Below, in pieces: positions 8,426 through 17,055 of a DNA stretch of 64,000 nucleotides (the stretch's first letter is position 1; every line of letters starts with the position of its first letter). The DNA lies in contig NZ_JAMDHK010000007.1 in the NCBI RefSeq assembly GCF_024721115.1, positions 131,041 to 195,040 of the forward strand. The letters are read 5' to 3'. The position numbers and the translations under genes are program-made. This DNA comes from Salipiger pentaromativorans (lineage in GTDB: Bacteria > Pseudomonadota > Alphaproteobacteria > Rhodobacterales > Rhodobacteraceae). The notes beneath the pieces are model-generated. The model saw nothing but the letters and a program-made list of their open reading frames with translations. It ran no database searches and was not told where the DNA came from.

Positions 8426-9784
8426 ATGGCCGATCTGACTTGCGACGTGGCGGTGATCGGGGCCGGCTCCGCCGGGATCAACGCCGAACGCACCGCCCGC
8501 AAACACGGGGCGACGACGCTGCTCATCGACCCGGAATTCGCCGGCACGACCTGTGCCACCGTTGGCTGCATGCCCTCGAAACTGCTGATCGCCGCCGGGC
8601 GCGCCGCCCACAAGGCGCGCCACGCGGACATGTTCGGCGTTCATGCCGGAGAGGTCACCGTCGATGGCCCGGCGGTGATGACGCGGGTGCGCGAGGGGCG
8701 CGACCGCTTTGCCGGCGGGGTGCGCGCGGGCTTTGCGCGGCTGCCCGACGGGGTGCGCGTGAAGGCGCGGGCGCAGTTCACGGGCCCCACCACGCTGGAG
8801 CTGGACGACGGGCGCAGCGTTTCGGCCCGCGCGGTGGTGATCGCCACCGGCTCCTCGCCCATGGTGCCCGGCCCGTTCCGCGCGTTGGGGGATCTGGCGC
8901 TAACCAACGAGACCGTCTTCGAGATGGAGGATCTGCCGGAGAGCCTTGCGGTGATCGGCGCCGGGGTGATCGGGCTGGAACTGGCGCAGGCCATGGCCCG
9001 TCTGGGCGTAAGGGTCGCCGTCTTCGACCAGCAGGACCACATGGCGCAGGTGCGCATCGACGCGGTTCACGAGGCGATGAAAGAGGCACTGTCGCGCGAG
9101 ATGCCGCTGCATCTGGGCACCACGCCGGTGCCCACGGTCGAGAACGGCAAGGTGCGCATCGACTGGGACGGCCAGACCGAGCTGTTCGACAGGGTGCTGG
9201 TGGCCACCGGGCGCCCACCCAACCTCAAGGGGCTGAACCTCGAAGCGACGGGGCTGGCCCTGAACGAACGCGGCATGCCCGAGGTCTCCTTCGAGACGAT
9301 GCAATGCGGCGATGCGCCGATCTTCCTGCCCGGCGACGTCAACGCGCAGCGCCCCGTGCTGCACGAGGCGGCCGACGAGGGGATCATCGCCGGGCGCAAC
9401 GCGGCGACCTTCCCAAAGGTCACGCCCTCGCCGCGCATGACCCCGCTCACCGTCACCTTCACCGAACCGCCGCTGGTCTCGGTCGGCGCCGGGCCCGACG
9501 AAAGCGCCCTTACCGGCTATTCCGATTTCGCCACGCAGGCGCGCGCCCGGGTCGATGGCGAGGCCTTCGGCACCGTCGCGCTTTATGCGGCCTCCGACGG
9601 GCGGCTGACGGGCGCGGATCTTTTCTGCCCCGGCGCCGATCACATGGGGCATATGCTGGCCTGGGCGGTGCAGCAGGGGCTGACCGCCTGCGATCTGCTC
9701 GACATGCCCTATTACCACCCGACGCTCGAAGAGGGGTTGCGCGACGCGCTGAAGGCGATCTGCAAGGAGACCGCGGCGGGCTGA
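8426..9784 (+). CDS. Dihydrolipoyl dehydrogenase-family oxidoreductase
   Basis: A 452-residue class I flavin disulfide oxidoreductase. The N-terminal FAD motif is VIGAGSAG, the redox-active pair is in CATVGC (about residues 45-50), the NAD motif is AVIGAGVIGLE, and the C-terminal base region reads YYHPTLEEGL, matching the HPT..E of lipoamide dehydrogenases. It has no 2-oxoacid dehydrogenase genes beside it, so its substrate is not fixed; it may be a paralogue with another disulfide substrate. SD AGGAG precedes the ATG. It lies downstream of dapE but is probably a separate unit. Confidence 0.85.
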   Translation: MADLTCDVAVIGAGSAGINAERTARKHGATTLLIDPEFAGTTCATVGCMPSKLLIAAGRAAHKARHADMFGVHAGEVTVDGPAVMTRVREGRDRFAGGVRAGFARLPDGVRVKARAQFTGPTTLELDDGRSVSARAVVIATGSSPMVPGPFRALGDLALTNETVFEMEDLPESLAVIGAGVIGLELAQAMARLGVRVAVFDQQDHMAQVRIDAVHEAMKEALSREMPLHLGTTPVPTVENGKVRIDWDGQTELFDRVLVATGRPPNLKGLNLEATGLALNERGMPEVSFETMQCGDAPIFLPGDVNAQRPVLHEAADEGIIAGRNAATFPKVTPSPRMTPLTVTFTEPPLVSVGAGPDESALTGYSDFATQARARVDGEAFGTVALYAASDGRLTGADLFCPGADHMGHMLAWAVQQGLTACDLLDMPYYHPTLEEGLRDALKAICKETAAG

Positions 9785-9882
9785 GCCCGCCGTCGCCCGC
9801 CCCCAAGGCGCCGCCTCTCACAAAGGCGGCGATTGCAGAGAATCGCCATGACGGCGCCGCGGGGGCGTGCTAGCTCAGAGCC

Positions 9883-12189
9883 ATGAGCAAACTGCCGACA
9901 AAACCGGACATCCTCGACTGGATCGCCGCGAACCCGACCCTCACCTCGAAGCGCGACATCGCCAAGGCCTTCGGGGTCAAGGGCGCCGCGCGGATCGACC
10001 TCAAGCGCCTGCTGAAAGAGCTTGAGCACGAGGGGCATCTGGAAAAGCGCCACAAGACCTATCGCGATCCCGACCGGCTGCCGCCGGTGAGCGTGTTGCA
10101 GATGAAGGCGCCGGACGAGAACGGCGATCTCTTTGCGCAGCCGCTGGAATGGCATGGCGAGGGGGTGGAGCCGACCGTGCTCTACGTGCCCCGCGCCACC
10201 GACCCGGCACTGGGCGAGGGCGACCGGATTCTGGCGCGGCTTCAGGTCGTTCACGAGGCCGATCACAATTACGAAGCGCGGCTGATCCGCCGCATCGGCC
10301 TGAGCCCGCGCAAGGTGGTGGGGATCTTCCGCAAGGGCGCCGAGGGCGGGCGCATCCTGCCCATCGACAAGGGCGCCGACAAGGAATGGATCGTGGCGCC
10401 CGATGCCACCCATGGTGCCAAGGACGGCGAACTGGTCGAGGCCGAGCAGGCCGGGCCGCGCGCCGCCCGCATGGGGCTGCCGAAAGCCCGCATCGTGCTG
10501 CGGCTGGGCGACCCGTCGGAGCCCAAAGCGGTGTCGCTCATCGCCATCCACCAGCACGGCATTCCCGACGATTTCCCGCCCGAGGTGCTGGCCGAGGCGG
10601 ACGCGATGAAGCCTGCGGGACTCAAGGGCCGGACCGATCTGCGCGAGCTGCCGCTGGTCACCATCGACCCGGCGGATGCCCGCGACCACGACGACGCCTG
10701 TTTCGCCGAGCCCGACGAAGACCCGAAAAACGAGGGCGGCCATGTGATCTGGGTCGCCATCGCCGATGTGGCGCATTACGTGACCCCCGGCTCGGCGCTC
10801 GACCGCGAGGCGAAGAAGCGCGGGAACTCGTCCTATTTCCCCGACCGCGTGGTGCCGATGCTGCCCGACCGGCTGTCGGGCGATCTCTGCTCGCTGCACG
10901 AAGGCGTGCCGCGTGCCTGTCTCGCTGTGCGCATGGTGGTGGATTCCGAGGGCAACAAGAAGTCGCACCGATTTGTGCGCGGGCTCATGCGCTCGCCCGC
11001 CTCGCTGAACTACCGCGAGGTGCAGGCGGCCTTCGACGGCGAACCCAATGACAAGACCGGGCCGCTGCTCGACCCGGTGATCAAACCACTTTACACCGCC
11101 TATGCCGCGCTGAAAGCCGCGCGCGACCGGCGCCAGCCGCTGGATCTCGACCTGCCAGAGCGCAAGGTGGTGCTGGACGAAGAGGGCAAGGTCACCTCGG
11201 TGAACTTCGTCGACCGGCTCGATGCACACCGGCTGATCGAGGAATTCATGATCCTCGCCAATGTCAGCGCCGCCGAAACGCTGATCGCCAAGAAGGTGCC
11301 GCTGCTCTTCCGGGTTCACGAAGAGCCGCCCGCCGACAAGCTCGAAAGCCTGCGCGAGACCGCCGATGCCGCCGGGCTGACGTTGGCCAAGGGGCAGGTG
11401 CTGAAGACCGCGCATCTCAACAAGCTGCTGCACGACGCGGCAGGGCGCGAAGAGGCGGAGCTGATCAACCTCGCGACGCTGCGCAGCATGACCCAGGCCT
11501 ATTACTCGCCGAAGAATTTCGGCCATTTCGGACTCGCGCTGCAAAACTACGCGCATTTCACCTCGCCGATCCGGCGTTATTCCGACCTCATCGTGCATCG
11601 CGGGCTGATCACCGCGCATGGCTGGGGCGATGACGGGCTTTCCGAGCAGGAAATCGAGCGGCTGGAACAGATCGGGCAGCACATCTCCGACACCGAGCGC
11701 CGCAGCATGATGGCCGAGCGCGACACCAACGACCGCTATCTCGCCGCATACTTGAGCGACCGGATCGGCGCGGAATTCGGCGGGCGGATCAGCGGCATCG
11801 CCAAGTTCGGGGTGTTCGTGAAGCTCGACGAGACCGGGGCGGACGGGCTGGTGCCGATCCGCAGTCTCGGCAACGAATATTTCCATTTCGACCGCGAGGC
11901 GGGCACGCTGATGGGGGCCGATACCGGCATCGTCATCGGACTGGGCCAGCGGGTGCGGGTGAAACTGACCGAGGCGGCGCCGGTGACCGGCGGCATCGGG
12001 CTGGAGATCCTCGAGCTGGAGGATGCCGAGCTGCCGCAGGGCCGCGGCACCGGGCGCCCGTCGCGCGGACGCCGGCCCGGCAGCCGGGGCAAACCCGGCG
12101 GGCCGCCCCGGCGCAAGGAGGCCAAAGCGAACCGCAAGGACGCGAAGGTCAAGCGCAAGGTCACGCGGCAGCGGGCAACGAAGCGCTGA
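9883..12189 (+). CDS. rnr: Ribonuclease R
   Basis: A 768-residue 3'-5' exoribonuclease of the RNase II/RNB family that degrades structured RNA. It has an N-terminal helix-turn-helix (about 1-65), cold-shock-like domains, the RNB catalytic core with Asp-rich DARDHDDAC (about 265-273), and an S1 domain (about 625-710, GRISGIAKFGVFVKLDE). A strongly basic tail rich in Lys and Arg (about 720-768) is typical of RNase R rather than RNase II. Its 3' end overlaps the convergent GST gene by 29 bases. Confidence 0.97.
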   Translation: MSKLPTKPDILDWIAANPTLTSKRDIAKAFGVKGAARIDLKRLLKELEHEGHLEKRHKTYRDPDRLPPVSVLQMKAPDENGDLFAQPLEWHGEGVEPTVLYVPRATDPALGEGDRILARLQVVHEADHNYEARLIRRIGLSPRKVVGIFRKGAEGGRILPIDKGADKEWIVAPDATHGAKDGELVEAEQAGPRAARMGLPKARIVLRLGDPSEPKAVSLIAIHQHGIPDDFPPEVLAEADAMKPAGLKGRTDLRELPLVTIDPADARDHDDACFAEPDEDPKNEGGHVIWVAIADVAHYVTPGSALDREAKKRGNSSYFPDRVVPMLPDRLSGDLCSLHEGVPRACLAVRMVVDSEGNKKSHRFVRGLMRSPASLNYREVQAAFDGEPNDKTGPLLDPVIKPLYTAYAALKAARDRRQPLDLDLPERKVVLDEEGKVTSVNFVDRLDAHRLIEEFMILANVSAAETLIAKKVPLLFRVHEEPPADKLESLRETADAAGLTLAKGQVLKTAHLNKLLHDAAGREEAELINLATLRSMTQAYYSPKNFGHFGLALQNYAHFTSPIRRYSDLIVHRGLITAHGWGDDGLSEQEIERLEQIGQHISDTERRSMMAERDTNDRYLAAYLSDRIGAEFGGRISGIAKFGVFVKLDETGADGLVPIRSLGNEYFHFDREAGTLMGADTGIVIGLGQRVRVKLTEAAPVTGGIGLEILELEDAELPQGRGTGRPSRGRRPGSRGKPGGPPRRKEAKANRKDAKVKRKVTRQRATKR

Positions 12190-12883
12190 GATCCGGGTAA
12201 AGCGCGTCGCGCCCGCGCGCGACATAGGCCATCAGCCGGCCCCGCGACCGCACGGCACGGCGCAGCGCCGTGTCGGCCGGCAGAGCGTCGAGCAAGCCCA
12301 GCATCGGCACCGCCGAACAATCCGCCGCGCAGGGATGGCTGCCGAACAGCCAGTCGCTGTCTCCCAGAAGAGCCTCCAGCGCGTCCAGATCGGCGCCCAC
12401 CCAGGCCAGCAGATCCGCTTCGCTGAACCGCGCAAGCCCCTGCCATTCCAGCCCCCGGCGGATCTTGCCGCGGAAAACGCCGGGCAGCACCGCCCGCAAA
12501 GGCGCCGGCATGCCGCCGAAGATCTCGTCGCGCGTGTGCGGCCATCCCGCGTCATCGACCCAGCGGGCCAGCGTCAGCGACAAGCCGAGGCTGTTCTCGA
12601 CCGTCCGGATGGTCATATGCGCCATGGCCCGTGCCTCGGGATCGAAGCCCGGGAACATCGGCGCGACCTGACGCTCCAGCCAGCTCAGGATCAGGTTGCT
12701 GTCGCCGAGCACGCCATCCGGCGTCTCGAGCGCGGGCAGTTTTCGATAGGGGCCGCGAGGCATGGATTCCCAGCTCGGACGCCACGCACGCCCCGACAAT
12801 TCCAAAAGGCACATGGCCTTGAGACAATAGGGGCTGTAGCTGGGGGCGCCGCCACCGGGGCGGAAGGTTCTTAGGATCAGCAC
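12161..12883 (-). CDS. Glutathione S-transferase family protein
   Basis: A 240-residue protein with an N-terminal thioredoxin-like domain (residues 1-75, with SPYCLKAM and the cis-Pro and glutathione-binding segments KLPALET and GDSNLILSWLE) followed by an all-helical C-terminal domain. The Cys in SPYC is at the usual catalytic position of omega/beta-like GSTs. The GTG start at 12883 has AGGAG about 9 bases upstream. It is divergent from a WYL regulator, a pairing that suggests regulation by it. The substrate is unknown. Confidence 0.85.
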   Translation of the reverse strand: MLILRTFRPGGGAPSYSPYCLKAMCLLELSGRAWRPSWESMPRGPYRKLPALETPDGVLGDSNLILSWLERQVAPMFPGFDPEARAMAHMTIRTVENSLGLSLTLARWVDDAGWPHTRDEIFGGMPAPLRAVLPGVFRGKIRRGLEWQGLARFSEADLLAWVGADLDALEALLGDSDWLFGSHPCAADCSAVPMLGLLDALPADTALRRAVRSRGRLMAYVARGRDALYPDLSASLPAAA

Positions 12884-12970
12884 GGAAAGACACTCCTGTC
12901 GGTTTCTGTCACCGAGACGTAAGGGCGCCTGCTGTCAGTTTTCGTCAGGATGTGGCAGGATGTTAAGACC

Positions 12971-13681
12971 ATGTCCCGCACCAGCCGTCTCTTCCAACTC
13001 ATGCAGGCACTGCGTCGCCTGCCCAGCCCCGCCACCGCCAGCACATTGGCGCAGGAGACGGGTGTGAGCGAACGCACGCTCTACCGCGACATCGAGGCAT
13101 TGCGTGGCCTTGGCGCGGTGATCGACGGTGCGGCGGGCTATGGCTACACGCTGATCGAGGATCCGCATCTGCCGCCGCTCTCCTTCACCGACGACGAGCT
13201 GGAAGCGCTTGTCCTGGGGCTGCGCGAAGTTGCCGCCGTGGGCGATCCGGCGCTGGCGGAGGGGGCGGAAAGCGCGCTGCTGAAGCTGCGGGCACGGCTG
13301 CCCGACCGGCAGGCGCAGCAGCTTCGTCACGCGGTGCTGACCGCGCACAGGTTCGATCCGCCGGTGCCCCCTGCGGTCGATACCCGCCAGCTCCGCCGTG
13401 CCATGCGCGAGGAACGGGTGATCCGCTTTGCCTATACCGATGCCAAGGGCGCCGCGACCGCGCGGGCGATCAAGCCGCTCTCCATTGTGCTGTTCGACCG
13501 CAGCCACTGCCTGCTTGCCTGGTGCCTGATGCGGCGGGACTTCCGGATGTTCCGGCTCGATCGCATGGATCGTCTGGAACTCACCGCCGAAAGCTTCCGC
13601 CCCGAGCGGGTTCCGCTTCTGCGCAGCTACATGGAGCGGCTCCGGCAGGAGATGGCGGGAAACCGCGCCTGCGGCGGCTGA
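12971..13681 (+). CDS. YafY-type HTH/WYL transcriptional regulator
   Basis: A 236-residue regulator. An N-terminal winged helix (about 1-60, RTSRLFQLMQALRRL and SERTLYRDIEALRGLG) is typical of the DeoR/HTH_11 group in YafY proteins. The C-terminal WYL domain spans about 140-215, with the LLAWCLMRRDFRMFRLDRM segment that normally binds a small ligand or nucleic acid. The ATG at 12971 is preferred to one 7 codons upstream because MSRTSRLFQ is the family start. It is divergent from the GST gene, its most likely target. Confidence 0.9.
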   Translation: MSRTSRLFQLMQALRRLPSPATASTLAQETGVSERTLYRDIEALRGLGAVIDGAAGYGYTLIEDPHLPPLSFTDDELEALVLGLREVAAVGDPALAEGAESALLKLRARLPDRQAQQLRHAVLTAHRFDPPVPPAVDTRQLRRAMREERVIRFAYTDAKGAATARAIKPLSIVLFDRSHCLLAWCLMRRDFRMFRLDRMDRLELTAESFRPERVPLLRSYMERLRQEMAGNRACGG

Positions 13682-13745
13682 GCCCTTCGCAAAGCCCGGC
13701 GTTCGGAGTAGACTCGAAGTCGAGGCAACAGGAGGAGCAACCGCC

Positions 13746-15023
13746 ATGAGAATGCGGATCCTGACAGGTATTCTGAGCATCTGGGCTGCGGGCGCATCCG
13801 CGCAGGCCACCCCGACCGCCCCCGGGGAATCGCTGCGCCCGAGCGCGCGGCCCTTTCTGTCGACGCAGGGCACCGCGACGCAGGTGCCGCAGGATGTGAA
13901 GGGCGCGGCAGGGTTCCGCGACTGGATCGCGGGGTTCCGCAGCCGGGCGCTGGCAAAGGGCATTTCCGCCGCCACCTTCGACGCCGCCTTCCGGGGCGTG
14001 TCCTATGATCCGAAGGTCGTGGACCGCGACCGCAACCAGAACGAATTCACCAAGACCGTCTGGGTCTATCTCGACAGCGCCGCCTCGGACGCCCGGATCG
14101 CCGCGGGCAAGAAGGCGCTGGCGGAACACCGCGCGCTGCTCGACCGGATCGAGGCGAAATACGGCGTCGACAAGCAGGCGGTTCTGGCGATCTGGGGGCT
14201 GGAAAGCGCCTTCGGCACCTATCGCGGCAACGATCCGGTGATCCAGTCGCTGGCGACGCTGGCCTATGACACGCGGCGCGGGGCCTTTTTCGAGGGGCAG
14301 TTGCTGGACGCGCTGACCATTCTGCAAAACGGCGATACGGTACCCGCGAATATGAAGGGCTCCTGGGCCGGTGCCATGGGCCACACGCAGTTCATGCCCT
14401 CGTCTTTCCTTGCGCTGGCCGAGGACTGGAACGGCGACGGGCGGCGCGACATCTGGTCCGACGATCCCGCCGACGCGCTCGCCTCGGCGGCGAATTACCT
14501 CAAGGAAAACGGCTGGCAGCACGGGTTGCCCTGGGGTGTCGAGGTGACGCTGCCCGGGGATTTCGACTATACGCTGGCCGCGCGCGAGATCGAGAAAATG
14601 CCCTCGGACTGGGCGGCGCTCGGGGTGGTGGGCACGGATGGCAAGCCGGTGCCCGATCACGGGCCGGCCTCGGTGCTGCTGCCGGGCGGGCATCTGGGCG
14701 CGGCTTTCATGATCTTCAAGAATTTCGAGGTGATCGAGCGCTACAACACCGCCGATGCCTATGTGATCGGCGTGGGCCATCTGGGCGACCGGATCATGGG
14801 CGGTGGGCCCGTTCAGCACGGCTGGCCGCGCGAGGACCGGGCGCTGACGCTGGACGAACGGAAGGAATTGCAAACGCGGCTGCGCGACGCCGGGTTCGAC
14901 CCGGAAAAGATCGACGGGCGGATCGGGCCGCTCACCATCAACGCGGTGCGCGGCTATCAGAAGAGCACCGGCGCGGTGCCGGACGGCTATGCCTCGCTGC
15001 GGGTGTTGCAGGCGCTGCGGTGA
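13746..15023 (+). CDS. Lytic murein transglycosylase, MltB type
   Basis: A 425-residue exported enzyme. A signal peptide occupies about 1-20 (MRMRILTGILSIWAAGASAQA). The SLT/MltB catalytic domain spans about 50-340, with catalytic Glu in IWGLESAFGTYRGN and the conserved AGAMGHTQFMPSSF. A C-terminal peptidoglycan-binding domain covers about 365-425 (GFDPEKIDGRIGPLTINAVRGYQ). It cleaves glycan strands to 1,6-anhydro products. It has a strong SD, AGGAGG. No lipobox was seen, so it is periplasmic rather than outer-membrane anchored. Confidence 0.93.
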   Translation: MRMRILTGILSIWAAGASAQATPTAPGESLRPSARPFLSTQGTATQVPQDVKGAAGFRDWIAGFRSRALAKGISAATFDAAFRGVSYDPKVVDRDRNQNEFTKTVWVYLDSAASDARIAAGKKALAEHRALLDRIEAKYGVDKQAVLAIWGLESAFGTYRGNDPVIQSLATLAYDTRRGAFFEGQLLDALTILQNGDTVPANMKGSWAGAMGHTQFMPSSFLALAEDWNGDGRRDIWSDDPADALASAANYLKENGWQHGLPWGVEVTLPGDFDYTLAAREIEKMPSDWAALGVVGTDGKPVPDHGPASVLLPGGHLGAAFMIFKNFEVIERYNTADAYVIGVGHLGDRIMGGGPVQHGWPREDRALTLDERKELQTRLRDAGFDPEKIDGRIGPLTINAVRGYQKSTGAVPDGYASLRVLQALR

Positions 15024-15042
15024 CGCGGCGCCCGAAAACCGC

Positions 15043-15063
15043 CTGACCGGCGCAACCGGTCAG
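15043..15063. terminator. Hairpin between convergent genes
   Basis: CTGACCGG pairs perfectly with CCGGTCAG around a CGCAA loop. It overlaps the stop codon of the AsnC-type gene and lies 20 bases after the transglycosylase stop. No T-tract follows on either strand, so it is at best a weak bidirectional terminator. Confidence 0.3.
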
Positions 15064-15299
15064 AACGCCTTGAAGGTGAGCGTCGTCAGTGTGCGTTCGA
15101 TCCCTTTCACATCGGCGAGGTTCTCGTTGATGTAATGGCCGATATCGGCGCCTTCCGGGATGTAGAGCTTGACCAGCAGGTCCCATTCGCCCGAGGTCGA
15201 ATAAAGCTCGGAATGGATTTCCTTCAGGGCGATGTCCTCGGCAACCCGGTAGGTGGTGCCGGGGGTGCAGCGGATCTGGACGAAAACGCAGGTGGTCAT
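15060..15299 (-). CDS. Stand-alone Lrp/AsnC-type ligand-binding protein
   Basis: A 79-residue protein consisting only of the RAM (regulation of amino-acid metabolism) domain of Lrp/AsnC regulators: [20 protein letters not shown], then [20 protein letters not shown] and a C-terminal [10 protein letters not shown]. It lacks the DNA-binding helix-turn-helix. Such single-domain proteins are common in Rhodobacterales, form ring-like oligomers in relatives, and may bind amino acids; their role is not established. The start at 15299 has a GGAG-type SD and excludes an upstream in-frame extension without family similarity. Confidence 0.88.
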   Translation of the reverse strand: MTTCVFVQIRCTPGTTYRVAEDIALKEIHSELYSTSGEWDLLVKLYIPEGADIGHYINENLADVKGIERTLTTLTFKAF

Positions 15300-15366
15300 G
15301 GCGGTCTCCTTACGCCGGCAAGCTGGCACAGACGCCACGCCCGCACAAGAGACGCCATGCCCCGGC

Positions 15367-15395
15367 TTGGCGCCGCCCCTCCCCCCGCCTATAAG
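15367..15395 (+). promoter_or_regulatory. Candidate hisB promoter
   Basis: TTGGCG and TATAAG are separated by 17 bases, with the -10 about 28 bases before the hisB ATG. This is a good match to a housekeeping promoter, followed by the SD AAGGAGTGAG. Confidence 0.6.
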
Positions 15396-15422
15396 CGCGC
15401 AAGAGCCTCAAGGAGTGAGCCC

Positions 15423-16010
15423 ATGCGCAAGGCCAGCATCAGCCGCAAGACCGCCGAGACCGCGATCGAGGTCGCCATCGACCTCGACGGCACCGGCCTC
15501 TACGACAATCAGACCGGCGTGGGCTTTTTCGATCACATGCTGGACCAGCTCTCGCGCCACTCGCTCATCGACATGACGATCCGTGCCAAGGGCGACTACC
15601 ATATCGACGATCACCACACGGTCGAGGATACCGGCATCGCGCTGGGACAGGCGCTGGTGGCAGCGCTTGGCGACAAGCGCGGCATCCGGCGTTACGGCGC
15701 CTGCCTGCTGCCGATGGACGATGCGCTGGTGCGCGCGGCGCTGGATCTTTCGGCGCGGCCCTTTCTGGTGTGGAACGTCGATCTGCCGACGCAGAAGATC
15801 GGTACGTTCGATTGCGAATTGGTGCGCGAATTCTTTCAGGCGCTTTCGACCCACGGCGGCATCACCCTGCATGTGGACGCGCTGCACGGGGTGAATTCCC
15901 ACCACATCGCCGAGGCCGCCTTCAAGGCCGTTGCCCGCGCGCTGCGCGAAGCGGTGGAGCCCGACCCGCGCAAGGGCGATGCGATCCCCTCCACCAAAGG
16001 CGCGCTCTGA
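15423..16010 (+). CDS. hisB: Imidazoleglycerol-phosphate dehydratase
   Basis: A 195-residue monofunctional IGPD that catalyses the sixth step of histidine synthesis. It has two repeats of the metal-binding fold with the diagnostic motifs [27 protein letters not shown] and [13 protein letters not shown]. The length is normal and no histidinol phosphatase domain is fused. It is transcribed alone here, while hisC lies 30 kb away. The downstream neighbour is convergent. Confidence 0.97.
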   Translation: MRKASISRKTAETAIEVAIDLDGTGLYDNQTGVGFFDHMLDQLSRHSLIDMTIRAKGDYHIDDHHTVEDTGIALGQALVAALGDKRGIRRYGACLLPMDDALVRAALDLSARPFLVWNVDLPTQKIGTFDCELVREFFQALSTHGGITLHVDALHGVNSHHIAEAAFKAVARALREAVEPDPRKGDAIPSTKGAL

Positions 16011-16030
16011 CGAACCGGGCGGGCGGCGGC

Positions 16031-16513
16031 TCAGTCGCAGCCGCCCTTTGCAAAGCAGCTTGCGACCGTGGCCTTCTGGGCCTCGGTCGGATCGCGGTGC
16101 AGGAAGGTCGGGCAGGGGCCCACGATCAGCGCATAGCCATGCGCCTCTTGCTTGAGAAACGCCAGGTAGCGCCCGGGCGTCACGCTCCCGCACCAATGGG
16201 CGGAGCAGGTCAGCCGCACCGTCACCGGCCGGTCGAAGGGTTGGATGAAGCCAGCGCCGGCCAGAGCCATGCCGGAAAACCGTGCCTCGAAACTCGCGGG
16301 CCGGCCCTGCCCGTCCGCTGCCGGTGGCGGCGCCAGCGCCGGATCGAAATCCAGGGCGCCCTCGACCACCACCCAGTTATCCGGCGAGGCGGCGGCATTG
16401 GCGAAATCCTGGGTCACATCCGCCGCCATGCAACTGAGCGCCGATGCCGGCGGGGCGACGGACACCGCCACCAGCGCCAGAAGCGCGGCAAGACCGGCGC
16501 CGCGCCGCGTCAC
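16031..16513 (-). CDS. Secreted Cys-containing protein, function unknown
   Basis: A 160-residue protein with a clear signal peptide (about 1-25, ending PPASA). The mature part has six or more Cys ([31 protein letters not shown]), which fits disulfide bonding in the periplasm. The GTG start overlaps the rppH stop as GTGA, so it is translationally coupled to rppH. I do not recognise a named domain; it resembles hypothetical proteins of Rhodobacteraceae only by its layout. Confidence 0.8.
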   Translation of the reverse strand: MTRRGAGLAALLALVAVSVAPPASALSCMAADVTQDFANAAASPDNWVVVEGALDFDPALAPPPAADGQGRPASFEARFSGMALAGAGFIQPFDRPVTVRLTCSAHWCGSVTPGRYLAFLKQEAHGYALIVGPCPTFLHRDPTEAQKATVASCFAKGGCD

Positions 16514-16992
16514 AGATGATCCCGGAACGCCGTCAGCACCTTTTCATAGACCGCGCGTTTGAACGGCACGATCTGGGTGACCACCTCCTCGGGTGCCAAC
16601 CAGCGCCAGGTGGAAAACTCGGGATGCGCGGTGCGGATGTTCACCTGCGCGTCGCTGCCCTGAAAGCGCAGCAGGAACCATTTCTGCTTTTGCCCCTTAT
16701 AGCGCCCCTTCCAGATATGCGGGACGATGTGATGCGGCAGCTCGTAGGGAAACCAATCCTCGGATTCCGCCTCGACCGTCACCAGATCGGCGGTCACGCC
16801 GGTTTCTTCCCACAGCTCGCGCAGCGCGGCGTCGCGCGGCTCCTCGCCCTTGTCGACACCGCCCTGCGGCATCTGCCAGGCGGGTTCTTCGCTGTCGATG
16901 CGCTGGCCGACAAAGACATGGTTGTCGGCATTCACCAGCATCACGCCTACACAGGGGCGGTAGGGCAGTTTCGCAATCTCTTCGGGGGTCAT
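16510..16992 (-). CDS. rppH: RNA pyrophosphohydrolase
   Basis: A 160-residue Nudix hydrolase that removes pyrophosphate from 5'-triphosphorylated RNA and so starts mRNA decay. The Nudix box is complete ([22 protein letters not shown], cut here at its conserved ends) and is followed by QKWFLLRF, typical of RppH. I chose ATG 16992 ([16 protein letters not shown], family start); an ATG at 17013 in the same frame is possible. The next gene overlaps by 4 bases. A strong terminator lies just upstream of this gene. Confidence 0.95.
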   Translation of the reverse strand: MTPEEIAKLPYRPCVGVMLVNADNHVFVGQRIDSEEPAWQMPQGGVDKGEEPRDAALRELWEETGVTADLVTVEAESEDWFPYELPHHIVPHIWKGRYKGQKQKWFLLRFQGSDAQVNIRTAHPEFSTWRWLAPEEVVTQIVPFKRAVYEKVLTAFRDHL

Positions 16993-17023
16993 GGCCTGAT
17001 CTTCGAAATGCATCGTATGGAAT

Positions 17024-17050
17024 GAAAAAGGGCGGGGAACCCCCGCCCTT
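17024..17050 (-). terminator. Intrinsic terminator after ctpA, just before rppH
   Basis: On the minus strand AAGGGCGGGG pairs with CCCCGCCCTT (10 bp, 3-base loop), followed by more T. It begins 5 bases after the ctpA stop codon and ends about 32 bases before the rppH start, so rppH needs read-through or a promoter squeezed into that gap. Confidence 0.8.
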
Positions 17051-17055
17051 CCGCG